A DNA stretch of 37,276 nucleotides from Haloferax mucosum ATCC BAA-1512 (GTDB taxonomy: Archaea > Halobacteriota > Halobacteria > Halobacteriales > Haloferacaceae): positions 1 through 37,276 of the forward strand of contig NZ_AOLN01000015.1 of assembly GCF_000337815.1 (NCBI RefSeq), given 5' to 3'. How positions within the stretch are numbered: the stretch's first letter is position 1; every line of letters starts with the position of its first letter. The position numbers were made by a program, and so were the translations under genes. Below the pieces are notes generated by a model. It ran no database searches. It had not been told where the DNA came from and was given only the letters and a program-made list of their open reading frames with translations. This document shows, one piece after another, positions 8,715-16,585 of this stretch.

Positions 8715-8999
8715 CTACACCTGCAGTTCGGGGTCTGCTAACTCGGCGAACTTCAGCGACCGTATTTCAGGGCCTCACCCGTCGCCGTATCGAACAGGTG
8801 AACGGCGTCTTCGGGAATCGCGCGACGACCGACTCACCGGTCTCGACGCGTCGCATCCCGCCGACGGTGGCGACAAATCACCGTTCGGTGCCGAATTCGA
8901 GGGAGACTGCGTTCTCGTTGCCCATCGGTTCTTTCGCCACTCCCGACGCGTCCACGGGAGTACGCTCCACGTTCGTGCCACGGGCGGGCAGGGACCAGT
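8715..8999 (-). pseudogene. Remnant of a UgpC/MalK-type ABC transporter ATPase C-terminus
   Basis: Read on the minus strand in joined frames, this stretch gives EPMGNENAVSLEFGTER, then FVATVGGMRRVETGESVV, IPEDAVHLFDTATGEAL and finally SLKFAELADPELQV plus stop. That order matches the TOBE-type C-terminal end of sugar-importer ATPases of the UgpC/MalK family. It is broken by an in-frame TGA (complement at 8878-8880), where the family usually has Trp, by a one-base frameshift near 8820, and by another near 8755. The Walker A, Walker B and signature regions are missing. It is a 5'-truncated, multiply disabled fragment next to fumC. Confidence 0.72.
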
Positions 9000-9002
9000 G
9001 GA

Positions 9003-9009
9003 TTTTACC
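9003..9009 (+). promoter_or_regulatory. TATA-like element of fumC
   Basis: ttttacc begins 31 bases before the fumC ATG, the usual distance for a haloarchaeal leaderless transcript. This supports the ATG at 9034 over the in-frame GTG at 8998. It is assigned by position and composition only. Confidence 0.4.
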
Positions 9010-9033
9010 TCATCCCACGACGACGGCCAAATC

Positions 9034-10443
9034 ATGGGAGACGATGATTATCGAATCGAGCAGGACAGTCTCGGAGAGATGCAGGTTCCTGTCGATGCCT
9101 ACTGGGGCGCACAGACACAGCGAGCGGTCGAAAACTTCCCCATCTCCGGCATCACGTTTGGCCGGCGTTTCGTCCGCGCGCTCGGCGTCGTAAAGAAGGC
9201 CGCCGCGCAGGCCAACCGCGACCTCGGTATGATAGACGAGGACGTCGCGGCCGCCATCGTCGAGGCCGCAGACGAGGTTATCGCGGGCGAACTTGACGAC
9301 CAGTTCCCAGTCGATGTCTTCCAGACGGGGTCGGGTACCTCTTCGAACATGAACGCGAACGAGGTCATCGCCAACCGCGCCGCAGAACTCATGGGCGAGG
9401 GTATCGGTGACCGCGTCGTCCATCCGAACGACCACGTCAACTTCGGCCAGTCGTCGAACGACGTGATTCCGACGGCCATGCACGTCTCCGCGCTCGAAGC
9501 CGTCGAAAAAGACCTGCTTCCGGCTCTCGAAACGCTCGTCGACGCGCTCGCCGACAAGGAAGACGAGTTCGACGGTATCGTCAAGACCGGCCGGACGCAC
9601 CTCCAAGACGCCACGCCGGTCCGTCTCGGACAGGAGTTCGGCGGCTACCGCACGCAGGTGGAAAAGGGCATCCGCCGCGCCGAGAACGTCCGCGAACACC
9701 TCGGCGAACTCGCACTCGGCGGCACCGCCGTCGGCACGGGTCTCAACACGCACCCCGAGTTCCCGGCGAAGGCCGCGGAGTATATGACCGAAGAGACCGG
9801 CGTCGAGTTCCGCGAGGCCGACAATCACTTCGAGGCGCAGGCCGCCCACGACGCGATGAGCGAGGCTCACGGCGCGCTCCGCACCGTTGCCGGCTCTCTG
9901 AACAAGATTGCCAACGACCTTCGCCTCCTCGCGTCCGGCCCGCGCAACGGACTCGGCGAACTCGAACAGCCCGAAAACCAGCCCGGGTCGTCAATCATGC
10001 CCGGTAAGATCAACCCGGTCGTCGCAGAGGCCGTCAATCAAGTCCACAAGCAGGTCGTGGGCAACGACGCCGCCGTCGCCGCCGGGGCCGCAGAGGGACA
10101 AATCGACCTCAACCTCTACAAGCCCGTCCTCGCGCACAACTTCCTCGAATCGACCAAGATGCTCACGAACGCCTCGGAAGTGTTCGCAGAACGCTTCGTC
10201 GCCAAACTCGAAGCCAACGAGGAACACTGCGCCGAACAGGTCGAACAGTCGATGGCGCTGGCGACGGCTCTCAACCCCGCAATCGGCTACGACAAGGCCT
10301 CGAAGGTCGCAAAGAAGGCGCTCGCCGACGACAAGACCGTCCGCGAAGTCGCCGTTGACGAGGGGTATCTCACCGAAGCGGAAGCCGACGAGGTACTCGA
10401 CCCCGAGAAGATGACCCACCGCGGTATCCTCGGCGACGACTAA
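9034..10443 (+). CDS. fumC: Fumarate hydratase, class II
   Basis: 469 residues, the normal length for the oxygen-stable class II fumarase of the citric acid cycle, which interconverts fumarate and malate. The superfamily signature GSSIMPGKINP (318-328) is present and supplies the mobile catalytic serine loop. TGRTHLQDATPV (His about 189) and NDHVNFGQSSND (about 130-141) are the other two substrate-binding regions. The close relatives aspartase and argininosuccinate lyase are less likely given the overall match to FumC. It is monocistronic by spacing. The upstream region overlaps the end of the ABC ATPase pseudogene. Confidence 0.96.
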   Translation: MGDDDYRIEQDSLGEMQVPVDAYWGAQTQRAVENFPISGITFGRRFVRALGVVKKAAAQANRDLGMIDEDVAAAIVEAADEVIAGELDDQFPVDVFQTGSGTSSNMNANEVIANRAAELMGEGIGDRVVHPNDHVNFGQSSNDVIPTAMHVSALEAVEKDLLPALETLVDALADKEDEFDGIVKTGRTHLQDATPVRLGQEFGGYRTQVEKGIRRAENVREHLGELALGGTAVGTGLNTHPEFPAKAAEYMTEETGVEFREADNHFEAQAAHDAMSEAHGALRTVAGSLNKIANDLRLLASGPRNGLGELEQPENQPGSSIMPGKINPVVAEAVNQVHKQVVGNDAAVAAGAAEGQIDLNLYKPVLAHNFLESTKMLTNASEVFAERFVAKLEANEEHCAEQVEQSMALATALNPAIGYDKASKVAKKALADDKTVREVAVDEGYLTEAEADEVLDPEKMTHRGILGDD

Positions 10444-10593
10444 CGCCGCGAAAACAATCCACATTTCTGATAAGTCTGCCGTTCGTGGAGTGTCAACGCG
10501 ACGAGTCACGCGCACGACCAGTTCGCTGATTTCTGTTTTCGACGAACGTTGGATTTACTCGACACATGGTAGCAATCACATCACTGCGCCGCC

Positions 10594-10625
10594 GTGACAG
10601 TTGCCACCGAGCGAAGGACTGTCAC
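10594..10625. repeat. 8-bp inverted repeat upstream of the zinc-ribbon gene
   Basis: gtgacagt (10594-10601) and actgtcac (10618-10625) are perfect inverted copies separated by 16 bases. They lie 52 to 83 bases before the start at 10677, upstream of an AT-rich tattttga that could be the TATA element. The geometry suits a dimeric regulator upstream of a promoter. This is inference only. Confidence 0.4.
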
Positions 10626-10676
10626 AAAATCTCGAAAATCGGTATTTTGAAGCTTGATTTGGACGATTATACGAGT

Positions 10677-10841
10677 ATGGCCGGACTGCAAGAGCAGCGG
10701 GCCCATGGGCGAGACATGTTGGAGTGTCGAGGTTGTGGGGCCGTATTCCCTGAAGGGCGAGCAACGACAGACGGGTGGACGTACGTCTGTCCGGAGTGCG
10801 AACAGGTAGAAGGAATCGGCGAGGGTCTCCGCCGGCTCTGA
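10677..10841 (+). CDS. Small zinc-ribbon protein
   Basis: 54 residues from MAGLQEQRAHGRDMLECRGCG. Four cysteines, C17 and C20 in CRGC plus C38 and C41 in CPEC, form a classic zinc ribbon. Haloarchaea encode many such CxxC micro-proteins, and deletions of some alter motility or biofilm formation, but this one cannot be matched to a tested case. It was started at the ATG that gives the conserved short form; upstream in-frame starts (10566) would run through the promoter region. gatE begins 47 bases downstream on the same strand but has its own promoter-like T-tract. Confidence 0.8.
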   Translation: MAGLQEQRAHGRDMLECRGCGAVFPEGRATTDGWTYVCPECEQVEGIGEGLRRL

Positions 10842-10855
10842 GCGCAGACTGAATC

Positions 10856-10862
10856 CTTTTTT
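10856..10862 (+). promoter_or_regulatory. T-tract: terminator and/or gatE TATA element
   Basis: The run cttttttac lies 15 bases after the zinc-ribbon stop and about 27-33 bases before the gatE ATG. Haloarchaeal transcription often stops at T-runs, and the distance also fits a TATA box for a leaderless gatE mRNA. Either or both uses are possible. Confidence 0.4.
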
Positions 10863-10888
10863 ACTCCCCCCGAACGCAGAGAGTACCA

Positions 10889-12757
10889 ATGAGCGAGTAC
10901 GACTACGAGGACCTCGGACTCGTCGCGGGGCTGGAGATTCACCAGCAACTCGACACCGCGACGAAGCTGTTCTGTGGGTGTCCTACGGAGCTCCGTGAGC
11001 CTGACGACGCGACGCGGACGTTCACGCGCTTCCTGCACCCGACGAAGAGCGAACTCGGCGAACTCGACGAGGCCGCACTCGAAGAGAGCCGCGTCGAACG
11101 CGAGTTCGAGTACCTCGCCTACGACACGACCTGTCTGGTCGAAGAAGACGATGAACCGCCTCACGGTCTCGACCACGAGGCCCGCACGGTGGCGATGCAA
11201 ATCGCGGAACTGCTCGACATGGAAGTGGTCGATCAGGCCCACGTCATGCGCAAACTCGTCATCGACGGGTCGAACACTTCCGGCTTCCAGCGCTCTTCGC
11301 TTATCGCGCAGGAAGGCGAGTTGCAGACGAGCGACGGCCCGGTCTCGGTCGTAGACCTCATGCTCGAAGAGGAGTCCGCTCAGCGCGTCGAAGAGCGCGA
11401 CGACGGCGTCCTCTACAGCCTCGACCGACTCGGCATCCCGCTCGTGGAAATCGGTACCGGTCCGGACATCTCCTCGCCTGAACAAGCGCGCGAGGCCGCC
11501 GAGACCATCGGGATGCTCCTGCGCTCGACCGGCAAGGTAAAGCGCGGACTCGGCACCATCCGGCAGGACGTGAACGTCTCCATCGCAGACGGCGCGCGCG
11601 TCGAAATCAAGGGCGTGCAGGCGCTCGACCAGATCGACGAAATCGTCCGCTTCGAAGTCGGCCGGCAGGCCGAACTGGTCGAAATCAGCGACGAACTGCA
11701 ATCCCGAGACGCCGCCGTAAGCGACGTGACTGACGTGACCAGCGTGTTCGAAGACTCTGACTCCGGCGTCATCAAGGGCGCGTTGGATTCGGGCGGGAAG
11801 GTCATGGGCGTCCGCCTCACCGGCTTCGACGGTCTCGTCGGCCGCGAACTCCAGCCCGACCGCCGTCTCGGCACCGAGTTCTCCGACCACGCCAAGCGCC
11901 ACGGCGCGGGCGGCATCTTCCACACCGACGAACTCCCGGCCTACGGCGTCACCGAGGACGAAGTCGAAGCGCTCCGCGAGGCAGTCGATGCTGGTCCGGA
12001 GGACGCGGTGGCTATCGTCGCGGACGACCCTGAGACGGCTGACCTCGCCATCGAGGCCGTCGCGGAACGCGCCGAAGTCGCCATCGAGGCGGTCCCCGAA
12101 GAGACCCGCGGTGCCAACGACGACGGCACGACGCGCTACCTGCGTCCGCTTCCCGGCGCGGCCCGAATGTACCCCGAGACGGACGTCATGCCTGTTGACC
12201 TCGACCCGAGCGACGTGGAGACGCCCGAACTCCTCACCGAGAAGGTCGGACGCTATCAAGACGAGTTCGGTCTCGACGCCGGACTCGCAGAGCAGGTCGC
12301 CTACGGTCGTAAGATGCCGCTCTTCGAGCAGGCCGTCGAAGCGGGCATCGACGCGACGTTCGCCGCCGGTCTCCTCGAATCGACGCTCACCGAACTCCGC
12401 CGCGACGATGTGGCCGTCGAACACCTCACCGACGAGCACCTGCTTGCGGTCATGCACCTCGTCGAAGACAGCGACCTCGCCAAAGAGGGCGTCAACGACG
12501 TACTCTCGACGCTCGCCGACGACCCGATCCTCACGGCCGAGAAAGCCGTCGAGGAAGCGGGTCTCTCCGGCGTCTCCGAAGACGAAGTCCGCGAAGCAAT
12601 CTCGGAGGTCGTCGAGCGAAACGCCGAACAGGTCGAAGAACAGGGTATGGGCGCGTTCTCCGCGCTTATGGGCGAAGCGATGGGCGCACTCCGCGGCAAG
12701 GCCGACGGCGGCGTGGTGAGTGACGTGCTCCGCGAAGAGATTCAAAAGCGGGCCTGA
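10889..12757 (+). CDS. gatE: Glutamyl-tRNA(Gln) amidotransferase subunit E
   Basis: 622 residues, the archaeal GatE length. With GatD it converts misacylated Glu-tRNA(Gln) to Gln-tRNA(Gln), replacing glutaminyl-tRNA synthetase. The N-terminal cradle is recognisable from GLVAGLEIHQQLDTATKLFC and CGCPTEL. The long central insertion with acidic helices (about 350-405) fits the AspRS-like insert that separates GatE from bacterial GatB. The C-terminal helical YqeY-like tail ends with the Met/Gly-rich GMGAFSALMGEAMGALRG. gatD is not in the window. The gene appears monocistronic and is convergent with the HtpX-like gene. Confidence 0.96.
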   Translation: MSEYDYEDLGLVAGLEIHQQLDTATKLFCGCPTELREPDDATRTFTRFLHPTKSELGELDEAALEESRVEREFEYLAYDTTCLVEEDDEPPHGLDHEARTVAMQIAELLDMEVVDQAHVMRKLVIDGSNTSGFQRSSLIAQEGELQTSDGPVSVVDLMLEEESAQRVEERDDGVLYSLDRLGIPLVEIGTGPDISSPEQAREAAETIGMLLRSTGKVKRGLGTIRQDVNVSIADGARVEIKGVQALDQIDEIVRFEVGRQAELVEISDELQSRDAAVSDVTDVTSVFEDSDSGVIKGALDSGGKVMGVRLTGFDGLVGRELQPDRRLGTEFSDHAKRHGAGGIFHTDELPAYGVTEDEVEALREAVDAGPEDAVAIVADDPETADLAIEAVAERAEVAIEAVPEETRGANDDGTTRYLRPLPGAARMYPETDVMPVDLDPSDVETPELLTEKVGRYQDEFGLDAGLAEQVAYGRKMPLFEQAVEAGIDATFAAGLLESTLTELRRDDVAVEHLTDEHLLAVMHLVEDSDLAKEGVNDVLSTLADDPILTAEKAVEEAGLSGVSEDEVREAISEVVERNAEQVEEQGMGAFSALMGEAMGALRGKADGGVVSDVLREEIQKRA

Positions 12758-12957
12758 AGCGGTCCAAACCGGTTTTTCGGTCGCCTTCTTTCTCCGCAGT
12801 CCGGATTCGTCTCCCGTTCACGTCGGCGAGCGGTCGCGTCCGTCGTCGTCACCGCGAGACCAGAGCCGTCAAATCGCGTGCTCGACGCCCGCGACGACGA
12901 GGTGAGTCGAAAGCCAATCACCGAGTACCGGGGTCGGGGTCGGTCGAACCGGGCATC

Positions 12958-13911
12958 TCACTGCACCTCGATGCGCGTCATCGACTCGTCGGCCATCGCG
13001 GTCAGTCGCTCCACGCGCTCGTCGGTCGAAGGGTGAGTCGAAAGCAGGTCGGAGATCGAGTCGTCGGTCTCGACTTCGCCGTAGACCCACAGCGGCGACA
13101 GCCCGAACTGCGGCCGCGCGGCCCGATCTAACTTCCGGAGCGCCGATGCGAGCGCCATCGGCTTGCCCGTCACGTCGGCGGCACGGGCGTCGGCGGCGAA
13201 CTCCCGTTTGCGCGATTGTGAGCGGACGAAGATGGTGAAACCGAAACCGAAGACGCTGACGAGCGAGACGAGTTTGCGTCGAATCCGACCCGAGACCGTC
13301 TCTCCCCACTCCGACGGCCGCCCGCGAATCCACGCAGAGCCGAGAGCGACACCCGTTACGAAGAACGTCACCGGCGAGACGAACAGGTAGCCGATGCCGA
13401 CGAACGTCTGAAGCACGCTGGCGATGAGCGTCTGTGCGAGACCGTCTTTTCGTTCGAGGTGCGCGAGTTCGTGGGCCAACAGCGCCTCGAACTCGTCGGT
13501 GTCGAGGAGTCGAAAGAGCGAGGTGTCGAGGACGACGACGTCGCGGCCCATCGGGTCAAGCGCCATCGCGTTCGGGGCGTCGAAGCGCGCTAGCTTCACC
13601 GTCGGCGTCTCGATGTCCATCTGGTCCGACAGGCGACCGAGAAGCCTGTGAACCGCCGGTGACTCGCTTGTCGTCAGGTCCCGCGCGTTGAGCTGGCTGA
13701 GCAGTCGGACCGTGCCGAACCGAAAGCTCACGTAGCCGAGGACGACAGCGATGCCGACGCCGGCGACGGCGGCGGTCACTGGGTCGGGACGGAGTTGCCA
13801 CAGCGTCACCACGGCAAACGCGCTGAGAGCGCTGAGAAAGAGGTAAAACGCGAGAACGGTGACGCCGATAAGCACCATTGGAAGGCGGGAACGGCGCGAA
13901 AGAGAGGCCAT
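12958..13911 (-). CDS. HtpX-like M48 family membrane metalloprotease
   Basis: 317 residues. The zinc-protease motif HELAH is at 147-151 and the third ligand is probably E237 in REFAAD. Hydrophobic segments at about 12-38, 45-62, 165-192 and 214-230 place it in the membrane. It resembles HtpX heat-shock proteases, which degrade damaged membrane proteins. The segment LLSTHPSTDERVERL near the C-terminus is the conserved family tail. Haloarchaea often carry several M48 paralogues, so a specific symbol is not given. It is convergent with gatE, and the 200-base gap between them holds no recognisable gene. Confidence 0.92.
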   Translation of the reverse strand: MASLSRRSRLPMVLIGVTVLAFYLFLSALSAFAVVTLWQLRPDPVTAAVAGVGIAVVLGYVSFRFGTVRLLSQLNARDLTTSESPAVHRLLGRLSDQMDIETPTVKLARFDAPNAMALDPMGRDVVVLDTSLFRLLDTDEFEALLAHELAHLERKDGLAQTLIASVLQTFVGIGYLFVSPVTFFVTGVALGSAWIRGRPSEWGETVSGRIRRKLVSLVSVFGFGFTIFVRSQSRKREFAADARAADVTGKPMALASALRKLDRAARPQFGLSPLWVYGEVETDDSISDLLSTHPSTDERVERLTAMADESMTRIEVQ

Positions 13912-13970
13912 CTCGCAGGGAAGTACGCTATCCAGTTGGAAACAGTTGTCGGGTAAGGGGACAACGGGGA

Positions 13971-14076
13971 CGGGAAAGTCTGAGACAGGGACGGGAAAAA
14001 TCGGAGACTAGAGCGGGAAAATCGGAGACTAGAGCGGGAAAATCGGAGACTAGAGCGGGAAAATCGGAGACCAGAG
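13971..14076. repeat. 21-bp direct tandem repeat, about five copies
   Basis: The unit cgggaaaatcggagactagag occurs at 14014-14034, 14035-14055 and, with one change, 14056-14076. A copy with one extra A is at 13992-14013, and a diverged copy is at 13971-13991. The copies abut without spacers, so this is not a CRISPR. The block sits about 60 bases upstream of the HtpX-like start, in the divergent region shared with the membrane-protein gene at 14183. It could be a binding array or simply replication slippage. Confidence 0.9.
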
Positions 14077-14182
14077 AGCAACCGAACCGTCGCGTGCTGG
14101 CCGTATCGGTTCGGGAGGAAGTCGGGGCGAGTCAGTTGAACCCACGAAAATTACACGGTATAGTAAATGAATATCCTTTAAC

Positions 14183-14557
14183 ATGTTCGACTGGTTCGCA
14201 CGGCGGTTCACTGACCCCGCCGCGGTCGCGTTCGTGTTGGGACTGCGGTTTCTCTCGTACGCGTTGTACGTCGCGTTGACCGCCGCGGCCGTCGGCGTTC
14301 GGTCGCGCCTCACTGCCCTCAATGGTGGATTAGCCGTCGTCTCTGTGGCGTTGACCGTGCTTATTCTCCATCCCGACGGGCTTCCACTCGCGGCGTCGTA
14401 CGCCGATATACTGATACACGTCGCCGTTCCCGCCATCGCGGGCTACGCGGTGTTTTCGAACCCCTCGGAGGACCGCTGGGTCGGCTTTTCACTCCTCTTG
14501 GTGACCTCGCTGTTTTTCCTCACGCTACTTGTCGTCCTCTACGGCGAGGGACCGTGA
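14183..14557 (+). CDS. Membrane protein of unknown function
   Basis: 124 residues with four predicted membrane helices, roughly at 13-37, 47-63, 70-89 and 99-120. The first residues MFDWFARRFTDPAAVAF are amphipathic. There are no catalytic motifs and no cysteines. The start is preceded by an AT-rich stretch (about 14155-14180) suitable as a promoter. The MaoC-like gene begins 62 bases downstream on the same strand, so cotranscription is possible. Family not recognised. Confidence 0.7.
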   Translation: MFDWFARRFTDPAAVAFVLGLRFLSYALYVALTAAAVGVRSRLTALNGGLAVVSVALTVLILHPDGLPLAASYADILIHVAVPAIAGYAVFSNPSEDRWVGFSLLLVTSLFFLTLLVVLYGEGP

Positions 14558-14619
14558 CCGCGTTTCCGGTGCTGTCTCGCACCGCTACATTCTCCACGTC
14601 GCCGCACGAAACGAGGCGC

Positions 14620-15075
14620 ATGCGATTCTTCGAAGACCTCGCCGTCGGCGACACCTACGAGTTCGGCGACTACGAGGTGACCGAGGCGGAGATTCTGGAG
14701 TTCGCCGAGCAGTACGACCCGCAGTGGTTCCATACCGACCCCGAGCGGGCCGAATCGGAGTCGATGTACGGCGGCGTCATCGCAAGCGGGTGGCACACGA
14801 CGGCGATGACGATGCGCCTGCTCGTAGACGGGTTTCTCAGTGACTCGGCCGCCCTCGGCGCGAAAGGCGTAGACGAACTCCGCTGGTGGAATCCGGTCTA
14901 TCCCGGCGACACGCTCACCATCGAAAACGAGGTGTTAGAGACGACCGTCGAAACCGACGACCGCGGCCTCGCCGAGATTCGGACGACGACCTACGCCGAG
15001 CGCAACTCGGGGACCATCGAAAAGGTGTGTTCGTTCGTCGGTCTCGTGATGTTCGTCCGGCGAGATTCCGCGTAA
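14620..15075 (+). CDS. MaoC-like hydratase (hot-dog fold)
   Basis: 151 residues from MRFFEDLAVGDTYEFGDYEV; the in-frame GTG at 14554 would overlap the upstream gene and lacks family similarity. The hydratase-2 motif is visible in EFAEQYDPQWFHTDPERA, with catalytic Asp about D33 and His about H38. It is followed by YGGVIASGWHTTAMTMRL and later WWNPVYPGDTLTIENEVLE. Such enzymes hydrate enoyl-CoA in fatty-acid or polyhydroxyalkanoate metabolism, or act as mesaconyl-CoA-type dehydratases. The substrate is not deducible, and no CoA-metabolism genes sit beside it. Confidence 0.88.
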   Translation: MRFFEDLAVGDTYEFGDYEVTEAEILEFAEQYDPQWFHTDPERAESESMYGGVIASGWHTTAMTMRLLVDGFLSDSAALGAKGVDELRWWNPVYPGDTLTIENEVLETTVETDDRGLAEIRTTTYAERNSGTIEKVCSFVGLVMFVRRDSA

Positions 15076-15106
15076 CCGACGCCGAATCGCGGTCGTCGGA
15101 ACAGAC

Positions 15107-15874
15107 TCAGTCGTCGCGGAACCGTTCGGGATTGCGAGCGTGCTCTGCGGCGCGGCGCAGGACGCCTGTGAGCGTCGCGGCCTCCCGTTCTGTCGGATGA
15201 GCGCGGCCGACGAGTCGGTGCATCATCTGCGACGTTTTGTCACGCTTGTGTTCGCTGTAGTCGATTGCGTCGAGTAGGTCGTCGAAAAAGCGGTAGACGA
15301 CGTCGATTTCGGCCTCCGAGGCGCGTTCGCGTTCGACGTCGGGGAGTTGCGTCTCTTCGACCGTGAACTGACGGAGTTCGTACATGAGAATCGTCGCCGC
15401 CTGTCCGAGGTTGAGCACGGGATACCGCCCGTCGGCGGGGATACAACAGACCTCGTCGAGCATCGAGAGTTCATCGTTGTCGAGACCGGTTCCCTCGCGG
15501 CCGAAGACGAGAGCGGTCTTGGTTTTCACCGACTCCAGCGAGTCGGCGATTTCGGTCGGCGTCTTGAACGGGTAGCGGACGTGCCGCGTGGAATCTTCGT
15601 GTGAGACGGCGGTCGTCCCGATGGTGTGGTACTCCGCGACGACTTCCGCAAGCGTCGTCTCGGTCGCGTTGGGGAGGACATCCTCACGGGCGTGTCCGGC
15701 GAACCCGTAGGCTTCACCGTCGGGGTCGAGCGGCGGCGGGTTGACCAGTCTGAGGTCGTAGATGCCGAAGTTCTTCATCGCCCGAGCGATGGTGCCGACG
15801 TTGCCGGGCGTCTCGGGTTCGACGACCACGACGATGAACTCGTGGTCGGGTTCGGTGGTGTGCGCGCCGCTCAT
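15107..15874 (-). CDS. trmJ: tRNA 2'-O-methyltransferase TrmJ-like (SPOUT family)
   Basis: 255 residues. The SpoU/TrmH-type knot motifs are all present: motif 1 VEPETPGNVGTIARAMKNFG (19-38), motif 2 ALVFGREGTGLDNDEL and motif 3 VLNLGQAATILMYEL. TrmJ methylates the ribose of nucleotide 32 in the tRNA anticodon loop, in archaea mainly cytidine. The helical C-terminal extension fits TrmJ rather than TrmL. The start codon overlaps the stop of the upstream gene in ATGA (15871-15874), so the two genes are probably translationally coupled. It is convergent with the MaoC-like gene. Confidence 0.9.
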   Translation of the reverse strand: MSGAHTTEPDHEFIVVVVEPETPGNVGTIARAMKNFGIYDLRLVNPPPLDPDGEAYGFAGHAREDVLPNATETTLAEVVAEYHTIGTTAVSHEDSTRHVRYPFKTPTEIADSLESVKTKTALVFGREGTGLDNDELSMLDEVCCIPADGRYPVLNLGQAATILMYELRQFTVEETQLPDVERERASEAEIDVVYRFFDDLLDAIDYSEHKRDKTSQMMHRLVGRAHPTEREAATLTGVLRRAAEHARNPERFRDD

Positions 15875-16452
15875 TTCGTCGGGTAGTCCGCGCCGAGGTC
15901 AACGTCGTCGAGATCGTCTTCGCCGAGCGGCGTGCCACGTTGGTCCGGGTCCGGGTCGTAGTCGCGGAGATTGATGCGCTCGCCTTCGAACTCCGCTTCG
16001 AGTCGGCGCTGTATCTCGTTCGCGTCCGGCGGCGACGGGAGGTCATCGGGGTCGGTATCGACGTACTCCAAGCCGGCGTAGCCGTCGGGCGCGCGGCCGC
16101 CGTCTGCGAACCACTCGTGAAACGCGTCTGCGAAGACGTTGTCGCCGACGAGGTCCTTGCCGCCCGCCTCGCGGAACCAGTACATGAAGTCCGCTTCGTG
16201 CTGGTCACAGAGGAGCGCCTCCTCGCCGGGTTCGCCGTAGACGATACGCGCTTGCCGGCACTGTTGAATCTCCTCGTCGCCGTGGACGAGATAACAGGCG
16301 TCGCACGGTTCTTCGACGAGCGAGATGAGGCGGACGAGACGCTTTCGCGGGTCCTCGGGAATCTCGTCGAGCGGTTTGAACTCGCCGTCGTCGGAGAATA
16401 TCTCGGACTCCTCGAATCGCCATCCACGGAGTCCGACGCTGACCTTCGCCAT
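15871..16452 (-). CDS. Haloarchaeal cysteine-motif protein upstream of trmJ
   Basis: 193 residues. EEPCDACYL gives a CxxC pair, followed by QQCRQAR and LLCDQHEADF. This Cys/His set resembles a zinc site in the first half of the protein. The second half is acidic and disordered-looking with Pro and Asp (DTDPDDLPSPPDANE). It overlaps trmJ by four bases in the order this gene then trmJ, so a link to RNA modification or translation is plausible but unproven. I recognise it only as a haloarchaea-restricted conserved protein. Confidence 0.8.
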   Translation of the reverse strand: MAKVSVGLRGWRFEESEIFSDDGEFKPLDEIPEDPRKRLVRLISLVEEPCDACYLVHGDEEIQQCRQARIVYGEPGEEALLCDQHEADFMYWFREAGGKDLVGDNVFADAFHEWFADGGRAPDGYAGLEYVDTDPDDLPSPPDANEIQRRLEAEFEGERINLRDYDPDPDQRGTPLGEDDLDDVDLGADYPTK

Positions 16453-16585
16453 GGTTCGATGGTAGCCGAGCGGCGGATAAAAAGGACGTGATGCCGGTCA
16501 GCCGTCCGGGGCGACCGTCACGTGCGACCCGAACGGACGCTTCCGCGACCGGTCGGCATATGTTTGTGTGGTCCAACCGACGGGT

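Noticed and set aside
10667-12745. Long 692-residue minus-strand reading frame
   Set aside because: It is antisense to gatE and the zinc-ribbon gene, with no recognisable domain; a shadow of high third-position GC.
12880-12950. Second copy of the HtpX C-terminal end after the gene
   Set aside because: Only about 14 bases (ggtgagtcgaaagc) match the true LLSTHP region; the rest diverges, so chance or a very old duplication cannot be told apart.
13971-14076. CRISPR array
   Set aside because: The units abut directly with no unique spacers and no cas genes are present.
13806-14081. Minus-strand protein with FSRSSLR repeats
   Set aside because: It is the translation of the 21-bp repeat into the wrong frame of the HtpX-like gene; no start signal or family supports it.
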